Source of the DNA: Arthrinium phaeospermum
Lineage: Eukaryota; Ascomycota; Sordariomycetes; Amphisphaeriales; Apiosporaceae
Direction: 5' to 3'
Assembly (NCBI GenBank): GCA_006503535.1
Contig: QYRS01000006.1
Location: 1,116,001 to 1,180,000 of the forward strand
DNA: 64,000 nt
A model generated the notes under the pieces. It saw only the letters and a list, made by a program, of their open reading frames with translations, made no database searches and had not been told where the DNA came from. The translations under genes and the position numbers were made by a program. Of this stretch, positions 58,114 through 64,000 are shown in pieces (position 1 is the first letter of the stretch; each line of letters opens with the position of its first letter).

Positions 58114-59921
58114 TCACCCAAACAGTTCTTCGTCTTCTGTATCCCAGTCGGGCATTATCAAGGGGCCGAAGTCCTCGCCGCCAAAGGAAGCCTCGCGGTA
58201 CCCCGTGTCACTGAAATACCGCCCACCGGGTGACGGGCCGCCCTCCCAGCCCAGATCGTACTCGAACTGCACGCCGCCGCCCCCAGCGGCGCCGAACATA
58301 ACTTGCCAGGCCTCGTTCTGCCCGGCGCCGTCCGGGTCTTCTTTGGTTTTGCCGACCGTCTCGTAGAAACGCCAGGCTCGGCGGATGTCGCAGCCCACGC
58401 GTTCGAGGTCGGGGAACCGACCGCGGTCGCGCGCCGCGGCGAGGCCCTCGAGGGCTCGCCCCAGACGTTGGGGGTGGATCTCGTGCGCGCAGCCGACGAT
58501 GTAGAGCGACTTGATACCCTCAGGCAGGAGCCGGACCAGCCGCTGCGACTGCGTGTCGTCGCCATCCTTGTTTTGCCTAGCGTAGCCGCCGCAGATGGAA
58601 CGCCAGTCCAGCAGCAGATGCCGCAGGGCGACAAACCCGACGAGACTGGGCAAGGGGGCAAACGGCGCTTTGCCCGGGATGTCCATGAACTGGTGGACGT
58701 TCAGGTGCAGCGACTCGAGGGTCCCGCGGAGGTGCTCCAGGGCCCCGACGACGGCGGACGGGTCGACGTCGGACTTGCGGGTGCGCATCCACTGCTCGGG
58801 CGGCGTGCGGAACGAGTCGCCCGTGCAGTTGTGGAGGACTTGGAGGTAGACCTCGGCGGCGTCGTAGACGAACTCGCGCAGGGCGCCGTCGGCGGGGCAG
58901 GCGCTCAGGAGATGGCGCATTTCGTTGGCGTCGAGGCGGCTCTCGGTGATGCGGAGGGATCGCAGATGGGGTAGCGAGAACTTCGGCGACAGTGCTTCTT
59001 CTCTTTCTTCCACCCCTCCCCGTTCCAAGCCCAAGGAGTCGCATAGGTGAAGCTGGAGCACCCGCAGGTCGCGCGACAGCTCGATGATCCGGCCCTCGAG
59101 CTTGGACAGCTTCTTCAGGTAGATGTACGTCCTGAGCCCGCCCGCATTCGTCGAGACCTCGAGCTTCCGGAGGGGGAGGTAGTCCACCTTGTCGAGGCAG
59201 GCGGGGACGTAGTCCTCGATCGGCTCGAGGACCTCGTTGCCCAGGCTCAGCTCCGTGAGGGACGGGAGGAGCCGGAGCAGTCCCCCGATGAGGTCCGCCT
59301 TCGAGAACAACCCGGGCGATGATGATGATGACGCTTCGTACCGGCTCCCCGGCGGGAACATGGCCAGGAAGCCCCGCAGGCGCAGCGCTGCGCCCGTCGA
59401 GGAGAGGGCGTAGTGCCACAAGCGCCAGCGCTCGCAGGGATCGGGGTGGCCCAAGCAGAGCGACCGCACCGACGCGGTCAGGTCATGACGAGGCTGGTCC
59501 GTCAGGGACCCGACGAACCGGAAGAGTCGCGCGTAGGCGTCGTCGTCGCCCCGGGGTGGGGGCGGTACAGGTGGTACAGCACGGGCTGGGCGGCGGCCCG
59601 CAGGGTCCGGGATACGAGGCATAGCGAGCGCAGATCCGCTTGGTCCCGCCAGTGCGCCGCCAGCGTGCTGTGCACAGGGTAGTGGGACGCGGAGCAGCCC
59701 GCCCACCTCTCCGGGAAACCGTCGAGGCGGCCGGGGGAAGAGCCCGAAGTCGGCGCCTGCTTCTGGTCATCGATTAGGGCGACAAGGCGGTCGAAGCAGA
59801 TCTCGGACGCGCTGCCCGTGCGCTCGCCGCGACAGTGCTGGCAGAACTGCCCCAGGATGAGATGCAGCACTTCGGGGGGCAATCTTTCGAGATGGGGTCG
59901 CCCGGGGTTGTCGGCAGCCAT
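58114..59921 (-). pseudogene. F-box-like protein gene with a single-base frame break, about 600 aa
   Basis: The frame from ATG 59921 (strong context GCCATGG) encodes LERLPPEVLHLILGQF, an F-box-like helix, and DLRSLCLVSRTLRAAAQPVLYHLYRP, a block typical of fungal F-box proteins. The match then continues in another frame as GDDDAYARLFRFVGSL and runs 480 residues to the stop at 58114, through Leu-rich text (LPSLTELSLGN, LRSLRITESRLD). The switch falls in CCCCGGGG at 59549-59556. One extra base there would rejoin the frames. A phase-compatible intron (GTGCTG to CTGACGGACCAG) exists but would delete conserved residues in both frames. An assembly error in the homopolymer is as likely as a true null allele. 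F-box proteins select substrates for SCF ubiquitin ligases. An alternative ATG is at 59942. Confidence 0.6.
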
Positions 59922-60412
59922 GGCTATTTCTTGTTCTAGCATGTGCGTGCAAGTCGTGGAGGTCACTCGACACAGCGTGAATAAGGTGGAACGCGATGGT
60001 GTTATTGTTGATATCCATTATTGCAAGGGTGGCTCCCTTTACTGCGCCGCATCCGAACACCCGGCCCACTTCGCCCTCGCTGGTATCCTTGATTTCATCT
60101 CATTATGCGGAGGTTTACTTGATGGGTATGTAGTATCCATATATTTGTCATCATCAATACCCCTGTACTGACTCAAGTCGCACACTATAAGGCCCGTCAT
60201 ATGTTTCCCCCTGAGGTTTACATACTTGTCTTTTCTGTAGTATAACTGTACAGAGCCAGTGACCGCAACACGGCTTCTACTTCTCAAGAAACTAGACAAC
60301 ATAACGATTCGGCTTTCAGATCTGACTATCTGGGTTTGTGCCTTACATCCTTCAAGCAATCGAAGTGAAAGGGGCAGACTCGTCCCCTTGGCCATCCAGC
60401 CTCCTATATCAC
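59922..60412. other. Intergenic region between F-box-like and phosphoglycerate-mutase-like genes
   Basis: About 490 bases between two minus-strand genes. It should hold the F-box gene's promoter and the 3' UTR of the mutase-like gene. I see no coding sequence or repeat. Confidence 0.5.
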
Positions 60413-61541
60413 TTATGCGTTGAGCGGAACAGCCTTGACGAGAAAAGCAGCTATACCCCCTTCATCCAATATGCGGACATGCTTAAAAGCTTGAGTCAAG
60501 GCGCCAATGCTGAAAGAGTGCGTTGTCAGCGATACGACCCTCGTCTTGTCATCGTCGAATACGTCGTCCAGCACCTCCCGCATACGGCCTTCGAGGCTTT
60601 CGTCCGACTCGGTTGTCTCCTCCTTCTCTGCCATTTGGATCTGATACTCGTAGGGATCGCTTTCGGCGAACCCCGATTCTGGCTTATAGTCAGGAAACTT
60701 GGCCAAAATGGACGATTTGGTGCCGCGGTAGTTGCAGGCGTCACCGTTGCCCTTTTCTCTCAGCTTCTCTTTGATTACTGGCTCGAATTCACGGGCGTGG
60801 GCTTCGAATACCGGCGCGTATACCTTCCTAGTGGTTTCCAGACAGCGGCTCAGCGGACTGGTGTAGATGGCATCTGGTAATGGAAACCTGTCATCTTTGA
60901 CCCAGCGAAGCCACTCGTTTCCCAGGTCCCCAGCATCGTTGTTAGGGGCCTCCGGACCGCGTATTTGTTTTGTGACTTCCTTTGGCAGTAACGCAGCATC
61001 ATGAAGTACCACTCTTGGAGTTGTATTTGGGTGGCATCCACGGAGATGGGTCTCCAGAGCCTGGGGGATCTCGCAACCAGATTCTCTGAGGGCTTCTAAG
61101 CTGACCTCTTTTTGGTAAGCGAATTTAAGTCCCTTCTACAAATCACCAATATGTTAGTCGCTTCTCAATCTGTTGGTCTCTGTGGGGGGATGCCTAGTAG
61201 CTTACCCTCCAGTTGTTCCTTATCTCTTCACCTTTATCGTTTACCTCCTTCACCCCCTTTTCAATGTGATTATGCAAACTGTAGCCGTGGCGAAGCAAGA
61301 AGACGACTCTGTACTTTTCTCCATGCTCGCTCTCCCTATTCAGCCCGTCCACGTAACTTCTGATCCGGGCCCATGGTTGAGGAACATTTTCATCGAACGA
61401 GCTGCTTCCCTTGTCGAAATCCGGTAAGAGGCCCAAATTTGGTAGTTGGATGAGTGTCAGGGGCTTTGTGCTGTTCTGGGGTGCTTCTCGTGTTTTTTCC
61501 TCAAACACATCCTTCACTAGGGAAAAAGTATATTTGCCCAT
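60413..61541 (-). CDS. Histidine-phosphatase (phosphoglycerate-mutase-like) protein, 352 aa, paralogue A
   Basis: Exon 1 is 61541-61206, intron 61205-61136 (GTAAGC donor, GACTAAC branch, TTGTAG acceptor, phase 0), exon 2 61135-60413. The N-terminal extension (about 1-75, MGKYTFSLVKDVFEE) precedes the catalytic motif FLLRHGYSLHN (about 83-93), whose His is phosphorylated. IYTSPLSRCLET gives the second Arg, and SLTTHSFSIGAL the second His. The region that is normally Leu-Thr-x-x-Gly-x-x-Gln-Ala is diverged (LLPKEVTKQI). It is likely a cytosolic small-molecule or sugar-phosphate phosphatase rather than a glycolytic mutase. It is next to a paralogue with the same intron position, 756 bases apart on the same strand. 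Confidence 0.88.
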
Positions 61542-62297
61542 AGTGATGTGAAGTTTGAGTATACCGATTTCGTATCCTCAAGGGGAAAAAGCGGAAAATC
61601 CGAGCTATGACAGCGTAGGCGCTTGGCAGGTCAGAATTAGGCTGCAGCTGTATTTACTCCACGTCTAGCGAGGCTGAGTTTTCCGTATAAATCCTCCGGC
61701 GGACGTCTGACTAAATAGGTAAGGGGGGTAGTTCAGATTGTTTGTGGCCCCGTCGTTGGTTGCATGTTGACTGGAAAGCAATCGCAGTCGGGGGAGGAAA
61801 GCTCTTTGTCCAGAATGGGTGCAACCGGCCTTGCTGAACCTGGATGCCCAAGCCAACTGGCACGCGAGACAAAGCCGCATGACAAAGAAGTTTGCGGCGT
61901 GACTGGGTTTCTGATTAGCACGTGATGAGACAAGAGTCACCACCCCCTTGGCCTCGGATTGTAGCCATTATATATGTAGAAGGGAAGGTGCTCGTCAGAT
62001 GTTGAAATAATCCATCATTGTAAACTCCTTTGCGCCGTATAGAAAATATCCCTATATCCAACCGGATAGAAGAACGCAGGTCCCGATTCGTCGTACTTGT
62101 ACATCCCCTGTGACCCCCTTGGGTCTGGTATTTGCCACTGCCGCATGGTATTCCCCGGCCGAAAACCCCGTGTATATCGTTACGCCATAAATCATATCAC
62201 TGGAAGCAACTCCAAAAACCCGACTCCTAGTAATGTGCAGAGGAAAGGTCATGATTCCTTCCCCTCAAAATAGGTTGGGCTAGCATCGATGCTTTCG
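61542..62297. other. Spacer between the two tandem mutase-like genes
   Basis: About 756 bases holding the 3' UTR of paralogue B and the promoter of paralogue A. TATATAT near 61970 may be a core element. No gene seen. Confidence 0.45.
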
Positions 62298-63500
62298 CTA
62301 ATTAGGATGTTTGATCGTCCCACCCCCTGGATTGTTGCCATTCATAGGAGGTGGTTCCTTCTCTGCCTTAATTAGCATCGCAAGCATCGACCCTTCCTTA
62401 ACGCGTAATGGCGGTGATCCGACACTGGCTAGAATGCCCGAGATGGCGTATGAGTGAGTCGTCAAGGATATGAAATGCGAGTTGTCCGTGTCGAAGATAT
62501 CCTCGAGAAGGCGCTGTTTGCGAGCCGTATGCTCGTCATCCGTCTCTGCCGTTGTCATCCCGTCTCCCCTTCTGGCCCTCCAAAGCGTATCCTCCTCCTT
62601 AAAACCGGGCTCAAAGTAGAACTTTGGAAAGTTCTTCTCTATACTCGACCTGGTCCTCCTTCTATCACACGTATGATTCGTTAGCCGCTCTCTAAGATTC
62701 TCCTTGACAACGGGCTGGATGTTTCGCCCGTTCTCCCGGAGTACGTCGCCATATATGAGCTCCGTAGTCTCCAGGCACCGGACCATGGGGCTTGTATATA
62801 TGGTCCCCGGAATCGGCATCCCATTTTCTCTATTCCACTTCACCCAGTCTTTCGCTAGCTCTTTAGCTTGCTCTCTGCCCTTCTGCACCAGTGGTGAATC
62901 AACCCAGTTTATGCACCCGTTCTTATCGCCATGTGAGGCAGGCAACTCGGGCATTTGAGGGAGTTCATCCAACCTGGCTTCATCAACCAATGCCCATTTC
63001 TCCTATATACTTGTGTTAGTCAATGCGCGATCTACTTTTTGCTGGAAAAGGGGGTACCAAATATCGCATACCTTCCATTGGGAGCCCACTGCATCCATGA
63101 CGACGTTGTGAACACCTCTGCCATGGCGCACGACGTATATCACCTTATACAATACATCGCCCTCGCCTTCGCTGTTCAGCTTTGCGACATGGCTTTCTAA
63201 CCTCTTCCACTGTGATGAGGGCGGAAATGGTTTGCGATCCTGGTCATAGTCCTTCTCCTCGATGATGCCCAATTGGTCGTATGTGGCGATGGTGGTAGGC
63301 GAGCTGGAGCTGTTGTTCTGGCCATCTTGGGTATAGTCCACAAATATCTCCTGAACGGTTGTGAACTTGTACTTGCGACTCATTCCCAGGGAAGGCGTCG
63401 CGCAATCTGCGGTTGCTGTGGTGATTGTTAATTTCGAACGGCTCTGAAAGGTATGTTTGACCACGCGTTTGATGAGGCTACGTAATCTTTTAACGGACAT
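62298..63500 (-). CDS. Histidine-phosphatase (phosphoglycerate-mutase-like) protein, 377 aa, paralogue B
   Basis: Exon 1 is 63500-63072, intron 63071-63003 (GTATGC donor, GACTAAC branch, TATAG acceptor, phase 0), exon 2 63002-62298. A basic, Ser/Thr-rich N-terminus (about 1-40, possibly mitochondrial) precedes MSRKYKFTTVQEIFVDY. The latter aligns with the start of paralogue A, and an internal ATG at Met40 could be an alternative start. Catalytic motifs: YVVRHGRGVHN (about 122-132), SPLVQKGREQAKEL, IYTSPMVRCLET and SLTTHSYAISGIL. All catalytic residues are kept, and unlike A the Gly-x-x-Gln-Ala element is present. The intron sits directly after the same Trp-Arg/Lys position as in A, showing tandem duplication. 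The substrate is unknown. Confidence 0.89.
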
Positions 63501-64000
63501 TGCTGCTTGAGTATTGTGCCACGGAGGGCGTACCGTACGTAGTGCGGTTGGACACTAAATACACTGCCTCAAAGTCGCAAGTGTAATAACTGAGTAGTCG
63601 CCTGCTGCTGACGGCTAGAGCGACATCTGATGCGCGCGTGGAGGTTCAACATTGATCGCTGCGGCTTGTAGAAAGGAGGAACCAACTTGGTGAGCAATTG
63701 CTGCGAACGAGTCACCGGATTGGGTAGTAGTCATCACCCCTTTGGAGGCTGGTAAATCCGATCAGGTGGATGAGACGGGCGAAGAGAGCCTCGCCTCCCC
63801 CCCAAAAGCTGTTCAAGGCTTCCACCCAGGTCCCTTCCGCTCAGTTGCCGTGTCGGTGCGGGGTAGCTACTTGGGTTCCGACTTATCCAGTGCTGGAGTG
63901 CTGCCATGCACACAAATGCAAGCACTTACTGCACAAACTAAGCACAGCCCCAGCCACTCAGCCCTGGGCGCAGCCAGTCTAATGTCAGATCAGATGGCCA
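63501..64000. other. Right-end sequence without a gene
   Basis: About 500 bases, presumably the promoter of paralogue B and further intergenic DNA. The short frames seen (for example 63770-63982) have no support. Confidence 0.5.

Overview
The window is nuclear DNA of a filamentous ascomycete (Pezizomycotina, most likely a Sordariomycete). Genes carry short spliceosomal introns of about 44-135 nt with GTRNGT donors and CTRAY branch points. There are no operons or Shine-Dalgarno sites, promoters are CT-rich, and one tRNA gene has an intron. The gene content is also typical of such fungi: a CipB-type reductase, an ATP sulfurylase with a relic APS-kinase domain, a fungal TRP/ML channel, an RRT8-like membrane protein, a proteinase-K-type subtilase, a 2EXR protein and fungal phosphoglycerate-mutase-like proteins. 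I cannot name the species from sequence alone.

Left part (1-25 kb). After 2.5 kb with no convincing gene comes a tiny two-exon cysteine-rich gene (2520-2742). It is followed by a single-exon CipB-like reductase (+), a TPR protein (-), an intradiol ring-cleavage (catechol/hydroxyquinol) dioxygenase (+), a five-exon ATP sulfurylase (+) with a near-consensus Cys3/MetR-type site upstream, a large Ser/Arg-rich conserved protein (+), a decayed SprT-like metalloprotease (+) and a 1000-aa TRP-like channel (-).

Middle (27-45 kb). A five-exon gene encodes a secreted 1760-aa Ser/Thr/Pro/Gly-rich repeat glycoprotein (-). A decayed stretch follows, then an eight-exon RRT8/EI24-type membrane protein (-), a secreted subtilase (+), a 2EXR-domain protein (-), an intron-containing tRNA-Asp(GTC) next to two perfect or near-perfect palindromes, and a secreted FAD-linked oxidase (-). 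This part looks accessory: secreted enzymes and surface protein, decayed genes and palindromic DNA.

Right part (45-64 kb). A gene-poor 6 kb contains a 203-bp Tc1/mariner-style MITE with TA target-site duplications and several simple repeats. Beyond it are a polyQ C2H2 zinc-finger protein (+), two possible small genes, an F-box-type protein (-) whose reading frame breaks in a C4G4 run, and a tandem pair of phosphoglycerate-mutase-like paralogues (-) that share an intron position.

Most genes look independently transcribed. The recognisable themes are sulfate assimilation, aromatic-ring cleavage and redox chemistry, and secreted or surface functions. Exon boundaries were derived by hand from GT-AG sites and frame continuity; no search or RNA evidence was available.
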